DNA from: Bacillota bacterium
GTDB taxonomy: Bacteria > Bacillota > Clostridia > Acetivibrionales > DSM-1351
Assembly (NCBI GenBank): GCA_023412275.1
Contig: JAEYNY010000199.1
Span: 3,290 to 67,289, forward strand
Direction of reading: 5' to 3'
DNA: 64,000 nucleotides
Shown here: in pieces, positions 7,903-17,427 of the stretch
Layout of the letters: every line of letters starts with the position of its first letter
Numbering within the stretch: the stretch's first letter is position 1
Translations under genes and position numbers: made by a program
Notes under the pieces: generated by a model
The model's input: the letters and a program-made list of their open reading frames with translations, nothing else
Database searches by the model: none
What the model was told of the DNA's origin: nothing

Positions 7903-9099
7903 CTAATTCGAGACCGCCTTCTCGTCCCTGTCGCTTGCTTTATCAAGGAGCTTTTTAAGAGCCGGAAGGACATCCTCTTTTTTGTTGATATTAATAGCTG
8001 CAAAGTTCTTACTTTTAATCTTTGTCTGAAATTCGTTTTTTATGGTACTGCCTACATTATAATAGCCGGGTACTATTTCTCCATAGCCGAACAGATTGCA
8101 TACCTCACAAAGCTTGTTAGCACTATCTACAGCTCTTTTATTGTCTTCAGACCAGTTATCTCCATCACTACAGTGGAAAGCATAGATGTTCCAATTTGTA
8201 GGACTGTATCTTTCTGCAATAATTTCCAATGCTTTATCATACCCGCTGCTGATGTAGGTTCCACCGGATTCACCCCGGTGGAAAAACTCTCTTTCGTTTA
8301 CTTCCTTTGCAACTGTTGTGTGAGCTATAAAAACAACATCCACGTTGGCATATTTTAATCGTAAGAATTGATACAAAAGGAAATAAAAGCTTCTTGCCAG
8401 ATATTTTTTTGTTTGATCCATTGAACCTGAAACATCCATAATGCATAGCACAACTGCATTATAATCCCTTTTGTTATCCTCTTTTATTCTGTAATACCTT
8501 AAATCTTCCTCTATAAATGGGAACCTTTCTTCCCTATCCCCTTTATCATATGTCGTTTCCTCTTCATCTTCAGATCTCTTGGAGGCTTGTTTGCGCTTTA
8601 TTTTTTCAATTACGGAGCGTTTTTTTGCAAGTCTCGGAGGAATACCTTTGTGCTGATAACCAAGTTTTCTGTAGCTTTTTTCCTCCAACTGGGATAGCTG
8701 CTTTTTATCAATATCAGGAAGATTCATGTCATCGAAAAGGTATTTTATAACCTCCTCAATAGTTATCTCTGTTTCATAAACCTCTTCCCCCTCCTGGTTT
8801 CCGGCACCGCCCTTACCCTTTCCTTCCTGTGCCTCTCCCGCAAATTTATCGCCTCTTTTTTCATTACCGTCACCTGCACCTACTCCGGGTTTGGATTTGC
8901 CATATATAAACTGGAATTCCTTTATTCCTTTTATGGGAATCTTGATCTTCTTATCCTTGCTTTTGCCTATTATGCTCTCTTCTGCAATAATACTACCCAG
9001 ATTCTTCTTTATGGATTCCTCAACAAGCTCCCTATGTCTCCTTCTATCTTCGGCTGACCTGTCTTTGCCGATGTTACTGCAGTCTCTGAAAATAGCCAT
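7903..9099 (-). CDS. yhbH: Sporulation protein YhbH (DUF444, von Willebrand A-like)
   Basis: A 398-residue cytosolic protein of the YhbH/YeaH family. A MIDAS-like motif DVSGSM lies near residue 220, followed by a vWA-type fold with SGGTYISSGYDKALE. A glycine- and charge-rich linker occurs around residues 80-110. The ATG at 9099 is used because GGAGGGTC stands just upstream; an ATG 27 bases earlier would overlap the end of prkA and lacks a site. The gene sits 14 bases after prkA, so translation is probably coupled. The family is SigE-controlled in Bacillus and linked to PrkA signalling; the molecular role is not known. Confidence 0.92.
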   Translation of the reverse strand: MAIFRDCSNIGKDRSAEDRRRHRELVEESIKKNLGSIIAEESIIGKSKDKKIKIPIKGIKEFQFIYGKSKPGVGAGDGNEKRGDKFAGEAQEGKGKGGAGNQEGEEVYETEITIEEVIKYLFDDMNLPDIDKKQLSQLEEKSYRKLGYQHKGIPPRLAKKRSVIEKIKRKQASKRSEDEEETTYDKGDREERFPFIEEDLRYYRIKEDNKRDYNAVVLCIMDVSGSMDQTKKYLARSFYFLLYQFLRLKYANVDVVFIAHTTVAKEVNEREFFHRGESGGTYISSGYDKALEIIAERYSPTNWNIYAFHCSDGDNWSEDNKRAVDSANKLCEVCNLFGYGEIVPGYYNVGSTIKNEFQTKIKSKNFAAININKKEDVLPALKKLLDKASDRDEKAVSN

Positions 9100-9113
9100 A
9101 CTTGACCCTCCAA

Positions 9114-11048
9114 TTAATCCTTCCACAGATTGTTTGCAGCATATTTCAATATGACGTTGCAGCAGTGGTCACAGTAGCCGTTCTTCTTCATTTCTTCTAC
9201 CATTGTGTTGTATTTCTGTGTCTGTTCCTTATCCCTTACTTTTGCTTGTGTTATAATTCTGCTTAAATCTCTTACGGATGCAGTCAGCTTTTTCTCTATT
9301 GCATCCTTCAAAGGCTCATAACTTGTATAATCCAGGCTTCCCCCATTTCTAATAACAAAGAACATATATGCTGTTACATCGGATCTGAACCCCTTTACCG
9401 CAGTATCCGAGATACCTATTTGTTCTTCAATAGAACGCATAAATTTTTCATCGGGCTCCAGTTCCTCACCAGTGTTCTTATCTTTTATCTTGGTCTTGTT
9501 GACAAAGGCCTCAGCGTGATCAAGGTAATTGTTGAAAAGACTCTCAGCCTGTTCTCTGTAACCATGGATAAACGCCTTTGTAACTTCTTTTTCAAGAATT
9601 TTATTGTATTCCTTCTTTACAGAATCATATATAAGCCTTAAATAACGTTCTTTTTCGTCATCTCCAATTCCAAGTTCCTTTACTGATTTTATCAAAGCTT
9701 CCATAACCGCAATTGGATTTATACAATCATTCTCCGATTCGGACAAAGCAGTATCAAGAGCTTTCATTATAAATCTTGTTGAAATACCCGTCATGCCCTC
9801 TCTGGGTGCTTCCTCACGAAGCTCAAATATATCTATTTTACGAGTCATTCCCTTTTCCAGAATTTCCTCTCCGTTATAGATTTTAAGCTTGGTAAGGGGG
9901 TCTACCTTATTGGATGGGCTTAATCTGGTCAGTATTGCAAACATAGACGCAATTTCTATGGTATGAGGTGCTATGTGCGCCTTGAATTTGCTCTTTGATA
10001 GCATTTTTTTATATATTTTTATTTCCTCGTTTAGTTCAAGGCAGTAGGGTACCTCGATTCTTACAATTCTGTCAAGAATTGCCTCGTTTGTATGATCTGA
10101 CTTGAATTTGTTCCATTCTGCTTCATTGGAATGAGCCAATATTACTCCATCGAAGTATATCATTGCACCCTTTCCCGGCGATGGAATAGATTTTTCCTGA
10201 GTTGCTGTTATCATGGTGTGAAGGTATTCCGTTTCATTTTTGAATACTTCTATAAACTCCACAATACCTCTGTTTCCAGCATTAAAAGCACCATTTAAAG
10301 ATAGTACCCTTGGGTCGTCCTCTGAATAAAGGTCTATTTTTGATATATCAACGCTTCCAGTTAATATTGAGGTATCCTGGTTGTTAGGGTCTACCGGTGG
10401 CACTACGCCTACGCCCTTTCTTGACCTTATGGAAAAGCCTGTTGATTCAACCGGAAACTTTTCATATTCCCCGTTATACTCATTCTTTAAACGATACCTG
10501 CAAACAGGACACAAATCCCCTTCAATTTTTACATTTAATTTTTCCTCAAAATCTTTTCGAAGATGTTTTGGAATTAAATGTAGTGGTTCTTCTCTCATTG
10601 GGCAGTCCTTTAGCGAATATATTGGAGGAGCAGCTTCCAAGGCCTTTTTCAGCGCTTCCATTAGTGATGATTTACCTGCTCCAACCGGACCCACAAGATA
10701 CAAAACTTGTCTGGCCTCTTCTCCTGCCATGGCAGCAGAGTGGAAATACCTTACAATTTTCATTATTGTTTTATCAATTCCAAAAAAATCGTCTTCAAAG
10801 AATGTGTATTTTTTAATTATATCGTTTCCGTAAATTCTTCTTAGCCTTGGATTTTCCTCGGTTTTTACAGCTTCAACTCCCTTGCAGCTGATAAGCTCAT
10901 ACAATCTTTGATGAGACAGCATGGCAATCTCCGGATTGGATTTAACTATTTGCAAATAATCCAGGAATGTTCCATCAAATTGTTTGCGTATATGTTCCTC
11001 TCTGTCTCTCTTAATCAGTTCCCTAAAATCAAATTCCGGTTTGGTCAT
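9114..11048 (-). CDS. prkA: PrkA family AAA-type serine protein kinase
   Basis: A 644-residue protein of the PrkA/YeaG family: an N-terminal AAA-type ATPase with Walker A GPVGAGKSS near residue 119, then a C-terminal kinase-like domain. Cysteine pairs CPVCRY (about residue 180) and CDHCC near the C-terminus could bind metal. In Bacillus PrkA is made in the mother cell and affects sporulation through SigK-dependent genes; some studies report protease rather than kinase activity. It heads the prkA-yhbH-spoVR operon behind a SigE-like promoter. GGGAGGGG precedes the ATG. Confidence 0.94.
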   Translation of the reverse strand: MTKPEFDFRELIKRDREEHIRKQFDGTFLDYLQIVKSNPEIAMLSHQRLYELISCKGVEAVKTEENPRLRRIYGNDIIKKYTFFEDDFFGIDKTIMKIVRYFHSAAMAGEEARQVLYLVGPVGAGKSSLMEALKKALEAAPPIYSLKDCPMREEPLHLIPKHLRKDFEEKLNVKIEGDLCPVCRYRLKNEYNGEYEKFPVESTGFSIRSRKGVGVVPPVDPNNQDTSILTGSVDISKIDLYSEDDPRVLSLNGAFNAGNRGIVEFIEVFKNETEYLHTMITATQEKSIPSPGKGAMIYFDGVILAHSNEAEWNKFKSDHTNEAILDRIVRIEVPYCLELNEEIKIYKKMLSKSKFKAHIAPHTIEIASMFAILTRLSPSNKVDPLTKLKIYNGEEILEKGMTRKIDIFELREEAPREGMTGISTRFIMKALDTALSESENDCINPIAVMEALIKSVKELGIGDDEKERYLRLIYDSVKKEYNKILEKEVTKAFIHGYREQAESLFNNYLDHAEAFVNKTKIKDKNTGEELEPDEKFMRSIEEQIGISDTAVKGFRSDVTAYMFFVIRNGGSLDYTSYEPLKDAIEKKLTASVRDLSRIITQAKVRDKEQTQKYNTMVEEMKKNGYCDHCCNVILKYAANNLWKD

Positions 11049-11112
11049 TTAAGCCCCTCCCTTTTATGCCGTGGTGGTTTTTAGTAATTTTATAAAACAT
11101 TTCTCATTTTAA

Positions 11113-11140
11113 AATATATGTGGTCATTTTAAAAATATTA
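11113..11140 (-). promoter_or_regulatory. SigE-like promoter of prkA-yhbH-spoVR
   Basis: On the minus strand TAATATT (11134-11140), 13 bases, then CATATATT (11113-11120). These resemble the mother-cell SigE boxes KMATATT and CATACAMT, and prkA is SigE-dependent in Bacillus subtilis. An 11-base direct repeat, TCATTTTAAAA, occurs at 11104-11114 and 11124-11134, exactly 20 bases apart on the same face of the helix. Confidence 0.5.
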
Positions 11141-11178
11141 TTAAATACACACTTTTCTGTTTGTCAGTTATAAAAGAA

Positions 11179-11220
11179 AAAAAAGGAACCCCGAATGTCG
11201 GTTTCCTCAACATCGGGGTT
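11179..11220 (-). terminator. Intrinsic terminator of the radical SAM gene
   Basis: On the minus strand an 11-bp stem (AACCCCGATGT pairing with a copy carrying one bulged base) is followed by GGTTCC and eight T. It begins 19 bases past the stop codon and separates this gene from prkA. Confidence 0.85.
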
Positions 11221-11238
11221 CTCAAACTTATTTGATAT

Positions 11239-12966
11239 TTATATTTTTACTGAAACAATCCGGTACTTCCCTGAAACTTCATCTTTTGATGAATAGTCCA
11301 ACAAAAGCACTTCATCAGATGAAAATAATAAATTTAACTTAACAAAGAATACTCTTTTTAAAATATTTTTCGCCTGTGTACCTTTGTATTGAGAAAGATA
11401 TATATCAATAAACTCTTCATTTCTAAGCATAGAATGAATATCACCGGGAGGCAGAGAATCATCTTCACTTTTTATGCAATCCGGAATTGCACCTGAACTG
11501 TCTGTGCTGAGAAAATCAAGTATCATGTATTGCCTGAACTTTTCAAAGTCTGTACTATCTTTGCAAATCTCTCTATAGAAACTGTACAGAATCTTTATGT
11601 TTTCCCTATAAGATACGGGTCTGTCCAGATATCCGTTTTCCCTGCAGTAATGGGCCAACTTTTCATACATAATAAACGAATCCAAAGTAAAACAATCCGC
11701 TTCAATAAAGTTCAATGAATTGCCAAACCTTCCGGTATTGTAATATCTCTCAAAAGTCTCCTCTATGTCTTTTAAAATAAGGATTTCGTCATGTGAAATA
11801 TACTGATTTTTCAAAATCTCATATGGTGCATAGTCCCTGAAATAGAAACCGTGTTTTTGGGATTCTGCCCGTATTTTTGATCCCTTCAGCATTTTCAAAA
11901 AGCCAAGTTGAAGCTGTTGAGGTTTCAGGCTATAGACATAGTTAAAAGATTTTTTAAAACTTTCAAAATCTTCAAAAGGCAAACCTGCAATCAGGTCAAG
12001 ATGCACATGAATATTTCCTTTGCTTAGTATTTTTTTTACATTCCCGGTTAACACGTCTATATCCGTAACTCTGTCAATTTCCTTCAAGGTTTGAGTATTT
12101 ATAGTCTGAATTCCTATTTCAAGCTGTATCCTGCCTTTCGGGGCTTTGCTGAGTATATCCAGCATCTCACTGTCAAATAAGTCTGCGGCAGCCTCAAAAT
12201 GGAAAACTGTTTCACAATTTAAGGATATTAATAATCTTAATATTTCTTTTGCCCTTTCCCTATGGCAGTTAAATGTCCTGTCAACAAACTTTATTAGTCT
12301 TGGTTTATACTCAAGTATCCTACAAATATCACTTTTTACACGTTCCATACTAAAGAATCTTATCCCGTTGAAAGTGGATGAAATGCAATAGGAACATGAA
12401 AACGGGCAGCCTCTGGAGGATTCGTAATAAACAATTCTATTCAATGTAGTTTTCATTAATTCGTAATTATACGGTGAAGGAATTTTATCAAGCTCTTTAA
12501 CCAGGTTAAAGCCTTTATTGCACATTACAGAGCCGCTGCTTCTGTAAGCTATTCCCTGTAATGTTTTATACTGCTCGGTACCGGTATACAAGTCATTTAC
12601 CAAAACCGGTAATACGTCCTCTCCCTCGCCGGATATTATAAAATCTATGTCCTCATTCGCCAACATGATATGCTCAGAATCATAAGAAACCTCAGGCCCC
12701 CCCAGAATTATACGACATTCCGGCAACAGCTTTTTAAGCTCTTTTGATATTGAAAGAACAAGCCCAATATTCCATATATAACATGAAAATGCTATAATGC
12801 CGGGCTTCTCCCTGTAAATTTCCGAAAGAACATTATCCTGTAAATCATTTATAGTAAATTCCCGGACAGTTATATTGTCAATTCCATGTATGCTTGCTTT
12901 GAGATACCATATTGCAAGACAGGTGTGAATATATTTTGAATTTATACCTACCAGCAGTGTTTTCAT
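11239..12966 (-). CDS. B12-binding domain radical SAM protein (DUF4080 type)
   Basis: A 575-residue enzyme. The N-terminal 140 residues look like a cobalamin-binding Rossmann domain (ILGGPEVSYDSE near residue 90). A radical SAM barrel follows, with the [4Fe-4S] motif CPFSCSYC near residues 187-194. The C-terminal third resembles DUF4080. Such enzymes carry out radical methylations or rearrangements; the substrate is unknown. The ATG at 12966 follows GAGGG at 7 bases; a TTG directly before it is less likely. The gene stands alone with its own terminator. No neighbour hints at the pathway. Confidence 0.85.
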   Translation of the reverse strand: MKTLLVGINSKYIHTCLAIWYLKASIHGIDNITVREFTINDLQDNVLSEIYREKPGIIAFSCYIWNIGLVLSISKELKKLLPECRIILGGPEVSYDSEHIMLANEDIDFIISGEGEDVLPVLVNDLYTGTEQYKTLQGIAYRSSGSVMCNKGFNLVKELDKIPSPYNYELMKTTLNRIVYYESSRGCPFSCSYCISSTFNGIRFFSMERVKSDICRILEYKPRLIKFVDRTFNCHRERAKEILRLLISLNCETVFHFEAAADLFDSEMLDILSKAPKGRIQLEIGIQTINTQTLKEIDRVTDIDVLTGNVKKILSKGNIHVHLDLIAGLPFEDFESFKKSFNYVYSLKPQQLQLGFLKMLKGSKIRAESQKHGFYFRDYAPYEILKNQYISHDEILILKDIEETFERYYNTGRFGNSLNFIEADCFTLDSFIMYEKLAHYCRENGYLDRPVSYRENIKILYSFYREICKDSTDFEKFRQYMILDFLSTDSSGAIPDCIKSEDDSLPPGDIHSMLRNEEFIDIYLSQYKGTQAKNILKRVFFVKLNLLFSSDEVLLLDYSSKDEVSGKYRIVSVKI

Positions 12967-13020
12967 CAAAATTCCCTCTTCGTACGTAAAAGTAAAAAAT
13001 ACTATACTATTATCCCATCT

Positions 13021-14235
13021 TTAATGTTGATGTACAAGTCTTGCCCATGTTTTAAATATCCGGTCAAAATAGTAATAGAAGTCCTTTCTTCTAATATCGT
13101 TAGTAGCTTTTACTTCAGCTGATGCCAACACTTTACCGTCCAGTACGTAATTAACGGTACCTATCTTGCTTCCCTTATGTATTGGTGCTTCCAGTGTTTT
13201 GGGAATATCATATTCAACCTTAATCCTGTCAGCTTCGTCCTTCTTCAAAGGAATTGAAATATCTTTATCCGAACATATTCCAACTGCATTGTTTAGGCCT
13301 TTATGTATACCGATTTCTGATATCTGCTGGCCCTGCTTCAAATAATCATATGTTTTGTAGTTACCAAATGCATAATCCAGCAATATCTTGCTACTCTGAG
13401 CCCTGACAGACCTTGTGGAGCAATTTAACACCACTGATATAATTCTCCACCCGTTATGTGTGGCGGAGGTTACAAGGCATCTTCCTGCCTGACCTGTATA
13501 TCCAGTTTTTACTCCGTCTGCTCCCGGATATAAGCTTAGCATCTCGTTTGTATTATTAATAGGATTTCCTTCAAAGGTGGAGGATTTTGTGCTCACTATT
13601 TTGCAAAACTTCTCATTCTTTAAAGCATATTGGGTAATTAAAGCAAGATCGTAAGGAGTTGAGTAATGCTGGGGATCATCCAATCCATGAGGTGTTACAA
13701 AGTTGGTATTGGTCGCTCCTATTTCAGCGGCTTTTCTATTCATCATTTCAGCAAATGCTTCAACAGAACCTCCCACATGCTCTGCTATTGCAATAGCCGC
13801 ATCGTTCCCCGATCTGAGCATCATTGCATTAAGAAGGTTCCCCAGTTTGTATGTTTTTCCCTCTTTAAGATTTACTCTTGACCCTCCGATAGATGCTGCC
13901 TTTTTGCTGACAACAACATCCTCATCATCACTTCCATTTTCAATTGCGACTATTGCAGTCATTATTTTCGTTGTACTTGCAATAGAATTTCTTTTGAATG
14001 CATTTTTCTCATATAAAATTCTTCCGCTTTGTGCATCCATTACAATTGCAGCACCCGCAGAAACTCTTGGCAACTGATTTCCGGCAACCTCCCAGCTCTC
14101 ATTTTTAAGTATGTCTTTTGAGATGGGTCCATCATCATTTGTATCATCTGCTTTTACCATATTACTACATATCAGGTTTGATAAAATAATTATAACTGTT
14201 AAAACTATTTTAGCAGTTTTTTTCAAAAGCCTCAC
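13021..14235 (-). CDS. dacF: D-alanyl-D-alanine carboxypeptidase (DacF/PBP5 type)
   Basis: A 404-residue low-molecular-weight penicillin-binding protein that trims the terminal D-Ala of peptidoglycan stem peptides. A signal peptide occupies about residues 1-30. The serine motif STTK is near 88, SGN near 142 and KTG near 243, followed by the PBP5 C-terminal beta domain and an amphipathic tail (FDRIFKTWARLV) for membrane anchoring. The start is uncertain: GTG at 14235 has its GGGGA almost adjacent, while TTG at 14226 has better spacing. SGN and TTATA/CATATAT upstream boxes fit a forespore role like DacF, but vegetative DacB-like function is possible. Confidence 0.88.
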   Translation of the reverse strand: MRLLKKTAKIVLTVIIILSNLICSNMVKADDTNDDGPISKDILKNESWEVAGNQLPRVSAGAAIVMDAQSGRILYEKNAFKRNSIASTTKIMTAIVAIENGSDDEDVVVSKKAASIGGSRVNLKEGKTYKLGNLLNAMMLRSGNDAAIAIAEHVGGSVEAFAEMMNRKAAEIGATNTNFVTPHGLDDPQHYSTPYDLALITQYALKNEKFCKIVSTKSSTFEGNPINNTNEMLSLYPGADGVKTGYTGQAGRCLVTSATHNGWRIISVVLNCSTRSVRAQSSKILLDYAFGNYKTYDYLKQGQQISEIGIHKGLNNAVGICSDKDISIPLKKDEADRIKVEYDIPKTLEAPIHKGSKIGTVNYVLDGKVLASAEVKATNDIRRKDFYYYFDRIFKTWARLVHQH

Positions 14236-14270
14236 ATCCCCGGAATTTTATTAAGCGGACAAATATTAAG

Positions 14271-14308
14271 CGTTATAAATATATGAAAAGTGTAATGCGA
14301 TTATAACG
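14271..14308 (-). promoter_or_regulatory. Candidate forespore promoter and dyad upstream of dacF
   Basis: On the minus strand TTATA is followed after 16 bases by CATATAT, loosely resembling SigF/SigG boxes. CGTTATAA (14271-14278) and TTATAACG (14301-14308) form an 8-bp inverted repeat around this region. Weak evidence; listed because the gene family is forespore-controlled in Bacillus. Confidence 0.3.
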
Positions 14309-14468
14309 TTTGGATATATTAATTATATGAAAATAAATCAAACTTTTATTTTTTATTAACGTACAATAAAAAGAGTTGAAAATACCTATCAATTTACTAA
14401 AAGATTGTAATATTATATAATTAGTTTGGTAAATGATACATAATCTTTATTGGAGGCAATGAAAAAGC

Positions 14469-15659
14469 ATGAAAAATGTTGTAATAATATCTTCTGATTA
14501 TACGGGACACGGTCATAAAAGTATCAGCGAAGCTTTACAGGAGCAATTTTGCATGCATGAAGATGTCTGCTTAAATATAATAGATGGATTCGAACTTGGC
14601 GGCAATATGTGGATAAAGGTAGGTAAGTCCTATGGTATGGTAACCAGAAATGCAAAAGAAATATGGAAGCTTGCATGGAAGATTTCCAAACGAAATCCGA
14701 CCTTTATTCATGAGTTTACAGAGCTAACAATTAGGGAGAATTTTATAAAGTTATTAAGGAAACTAAAACCTGATTTGATTTTAAGTGTACATCCTGTTTT
14801 TAATACACCTATTATAAACATACTTAAAGAGTATAAAATCAATATACCTTTTGCCACCTTTGTAGCGGATTTGGTAAGTATATCACCCATGTGGGCCGAT
14901 TCAAGGGCCGATTGCATAATATGTCCTACTGAAGAAGCAAAGCAAAGATGTATGGGTTTCGGTGTTCCTGCACACAAATTAGAGGTCATAGGTTTCCCTG
15001 TCAGGTCCAGATTCACACAGCATATTTCTGATAATATTGAACATAATGACTATACTTTGGACAGACCATTGGAGTGTCTTATTATGAGCGGTGGAGAAGG
15101 TTCCGGTGATATGAATAATGTTGCCCGAATTCTTCTGGATAATTTCAACTGTAATGTACGCATTATTGCAGGCCGAAATGAATCCATGAAGGAAAAACTG
15201 GAAAAGACTCTTTCTCAGCAATTTCCTGGAAGAGTTGAAGTACAAGGCTACGTAACCAATATTCAGGATTTTATGTTGAAATCAGATATCGCGTTTACCA
15301 GAGGCAGTCCGAATGTTATGATGGAAGCGGTTGCTTGCAATGTGCCACTTATAATAACAGGTGCTTTACCGGGACAGGAACAGGAAAATCCTGATTTTGC
15401 AGTTAATAATAAACTTGGTATATACTGTGACGATTTATCATCTTTGGCTGCTGTGGTATCCGGTTTACTGGCTGATAATGCCAAGGAACTTAATGAAATA
15501 AAGCAAGCTCAAAGGATTTATTTTGACCATGCTTCGGCAGAAAAGATTGTCAACCATGTTCTAGGACTTATTAAAAATGATGTTTTTATATATCCATCTG
15601 AACTGAGACGCAGGAAGAAATTCCTTACATTAAGGCTTCAATCACGAAAAAGTTCCTGA
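14469..15659 (+). CDS. MGDG-synthase/UgtP-like glycosyltransferase
   Basis: A 396-residue GT28-family enzyme. The N-terminal half matches the monogalactosyldiacylglycerol synthase domain (SSDYTGHGHKSISEAL), and the C-terminal half carries the UDP-sugar-binding region (GGEGSGDMNN, then RGSPNVMMEA). It most likely transfers glucose or galactose from a UDP-sugar to diacylglycerol at the inner membrane face, giving glycolipids or a lipoteichoic acid anchor. No signal peptide is present, as expected. It is a single gene on the plus strand with GGAGG ahead of the ATG and a strong terminator after it. Acceptor and sugar are inferred from the family only. Confidence 0.82.
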   Translation: MKNVVIISSDYTGHGHKSISEALQEQFCMHEDVCLNIIDGFELGGNMWIKVGKSYGMVTRNAKEIWKLAWKISKRNPTFIHEFTELTIRENFIKLLRKLKPDLILSVHPVFNTPIINILKEYKINIPFATFVADLVSISPMWADSRADCIICPTEEAKQRCMGFGVPAHKLEVIGFPVRSRFTQHISDNIEHNDYTLDRPLECLIMSGGEGSGDMNNVARILLDNFNCNVRIIAGRNESMKEKLEKTLSQQFPGRVEVQGYVTNIQDFMLKSDIAFTRGSPNVMMEAVACNVPLIITGALPGQEQENPDFAVNNKLGIYCDDLSSLAAVVSGLLADNAKELNEIKQAQRIYFDHASAEKIVNHVLGLIKNDVFIYPSELRRRKKFLTLRLQSRKSS

Positions 15660-15683
15660 TTATATAACGATTTTAGTTAAAAC

Positions 15684-15730
15684 AAAAAAGCTTGTTCAGA
15701 TTGAATTTATCAATCTGAACAAGCTTTTTT
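15684..15730. terminator. Bidirectional terminator between the glycosyltransferase and uraA
   Basis: A perfect 20-bp stem (AAAAAAGCTTGTTCAGATTG and its complement) with a 7-base loop, giving six U on either strand. It lies between two converging genes and serves both. Confidence 0.95.
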
Positions 15731-15747
15731 ATATTAGGCTTTTTATA

Positions 15748-17124
15748 TTAGTCATTTGTTAGCTTTAACTTTTCAAGGATATAGAATAATGTGCTTATTA
15801 CTATTCCTACCAAAGTAGCAAGAACCATTCCCTTTAGCTCTACATTTCCGGGAAGCTTTATTGCTACTCCACTGATACCGATTACAAATACTACTGCAGT
15901 AAGTATAAGGTTCTTTGATTTGCTGTAGTCTATTTTTGCTTCAACTATCATTCTGATACCGGAAGCAGCAATTACACCAAACAACAGCAGACTAATTCCT
16001 CCCATTACAGGCTGCGGAATACTTGATATGATTCCGGAAAGCTTTCCTATGAAAGCGATTATTATTGAGATAACGCCTGCTCCTCCGATAACCCAAACAC
16101 TGTAAACTCGTGTTATCGCCATTACTCCCATGTTCTCACCATAGGTTGTTGTTGGGCATGAACCGCAAAATCCGGAAAGAATTGTTGACAATCCGTCTCC
16201 TAGTAATGACCTGTGTAGACCTGGGTCCTTTGTTAAGTCTCTACCAACAATGTTGCTGGTTACAAAAAGGTGTCCTATATGTTCTGATAAAACAACCAGT
16301 GCAGCAGGTGCCATTATTAACATGGCATTAAAGCTGAATGAAGGCATTACAAAGGTTGGTACACTGAACCAATGTGCTGATGTTACTGAACTGGTATCGA
16401 CGTAGCCCATTACAGCTGCCAGACCGTAGCCGGCAACCACGGCAACCAGTACAGGTATTACCGAAAGAAAGCCTCTAAAGCAAAGGTTTCCTATTATGAC
16501 TATTGCAAGAGTTACCAGAGATATAATTATGGCTTTTGTGTCAAAAGCACCTTTGTCATTTGGCAGCAGACCAGCCATGTTAGCAGCACTGCCAGAAAGT
16601 TCAAGTCCTATAAGTGCAACTATAGGGCCCATTGCTGCAGGTGGAAGAACTATATCGAGCCAGCTTGTACCGACTTTTCCTATTATCAAAGCTACTATCG
16701 CAAATATCAAACCGCACACTATATACCCGCCTAGTGCCTTTGAAAAGTTATCGTTATAGCTTGTTGAACTTGCAATTATTGAAGCTGTAGGTGAAAGGAA
16801 TGCGAAGCTTGAGCCAAGAAATGCAGGAGCTTTTCCTTTGCAAAGCAGTAGATAAATCAATGTTCCAATACCGTTAAGTAAAAGTACAAGCGCCGGGTCT
16901 ATAACCTGAACATGGTTGTACTGAACCAATTGATCCGGCGTCAGCTTGTCAATTGTCGTGTGAAGAACGTTTTTCAGAAAATCGCTTTTTGCATAACCGT
17001 TAAATAAAAACGGTACTAATACAGATGCCCCGAACATTGCGAAAAGGTGCTGTAAGCTGAGAGGTATTGCCTTTAAAAAAGGAACTTTTTGATCAACTTG
17101 TATTACCGGTCTTTCGTTTTTCAT
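15748..17124 (-). CDS. uraA: Uracil permease (NCS2 family)
   Basis: A 458-residue nucleobase:cation symporter with about 14 membrane segments. The family signature is visible in the QTYGEN-like segment (TTTYGENMGVMAITRVYS) and in the conserved glutamates of transmembrane helices 8 and 10. It would import uracil with protons. The ATG at 17124 is chosen because GGAGGGG lies 9 bases upstream. Transcription reads through a PyrR leader (17221-17320), so the gene is switched off when UMP is plentiful. That regulation supports uracil, rather than xanthine, as substrate. Sometimes named pyrP. Confidence 0.93.
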   Translation of the reverse strand: MKNERPVIQVDQKVPFLKAIPLSLQHLFAMFGASVLVPFLFNGYAKSDFLKNVLHTTIDKLTPDQLVQYNHVQVIDPALVLLLNGIGTLIYLLLCKGKAPAFLGSSFAFLSPTASIIASSTSYNDNFSKALGGYIVCGLIFAIVALIIGKVGTSWLDIVLPPAAMGPIVALIGLELSGSAANMAGLLPNDKGAFDTKAIIISLVTLAIVIIGNLCFRGFLSVIPVLVAVVAGYGLAAVMGYVDTSSVTSAHWFSVPTFVMPSFSFNAMLIMAPAALVVLSEHIGHLFVTSNIVGRDLTKDPGLHRSLLGDGLSTILSGFCGSCPTTTYGENMGVMAITRVYSVWVIGGAGVISIIIAFIGKLSGIISSIPQPVMGGISLLLFGVIAASGIRMIVEAKIDYSKSKNLILTAVVFVIGISGVAIKLPGNVELKGMVLATLVGIVISTLFYILEKLKLTND

Positions 17125-17220
17125 TGTATAAATCCCCTCCAAAAATTTTGTAATCAACTCGTATAATTTAATATGATAGTTCTAATCCTATCCAACATAC
17201 GAAAATTGATTTATGCAAAT

Positions 17221-17251
17221 AAAAAAACCTTACTGACTAGGCGCAGTAAGG
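17221..17251 (-). terminator. PyrR-controlled attenuator hairpin of uraA
   Basis: CCTTACTG and CAGTAAGG form a GC-rich stem followed on the minus strand by seven T, 97 bases ahead of the uraA start codon. The CCTTAC arm is complementary to GTAAGG in the upstream PyrR-binding stem, so terminator and antiterminator are mutually exclusive. Confidence 0.92.
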
Positions 17252-17290
17252 TAGGGTCTCTATCCATAAAAATACACTTTTCCCATATAT

Positions 17291-17318
17291 ACCCTTACTA
17301 GCCTCTCTGGACTAATTT
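17291..17318 (-). promoter_or_regulatory. PyrR binding loop (anti-antiterminator) in the uraA leader
   Basis: On the minus strand AGTCCAGAGAGGCT (17300-17313) is the hallmark PyrR recognition loop, flanked by short pairing arms (TTAG and CTAG). With UMP bound, PyrR stabilises this hairpin and lets the downstream terminator form. Confidence 0.93.
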
Positions 17319-17341
17319 AAAAGTTTTTTTATCCGGAAATG

Positions 17342-17370
17342 ATTCTATCACATATTTCAACAATAGTCTA
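17342..17370 (-). promoter_or_regulatory. SigA-like promoter of uraA
   Basis: On the minus strand TAGACT (17365-17370) and TAGAAT (17342-17347) are 17 bases apart, immediately upstream of the PyrR leader. Confidence 0.55.
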
Positions 17371-17427
17371 CATATTTTTTATCTTTTTTTCTCTTAGTTC
17401 TTTAGCTAAAAATCCATTTTTTACTTA

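Noticed and set aside
10381..10833. Overlapping plus-strand open frames inside prkA
   Set aside because: They are shadows opposite a strongly conserved ATPase domain and lack ribosome sites.
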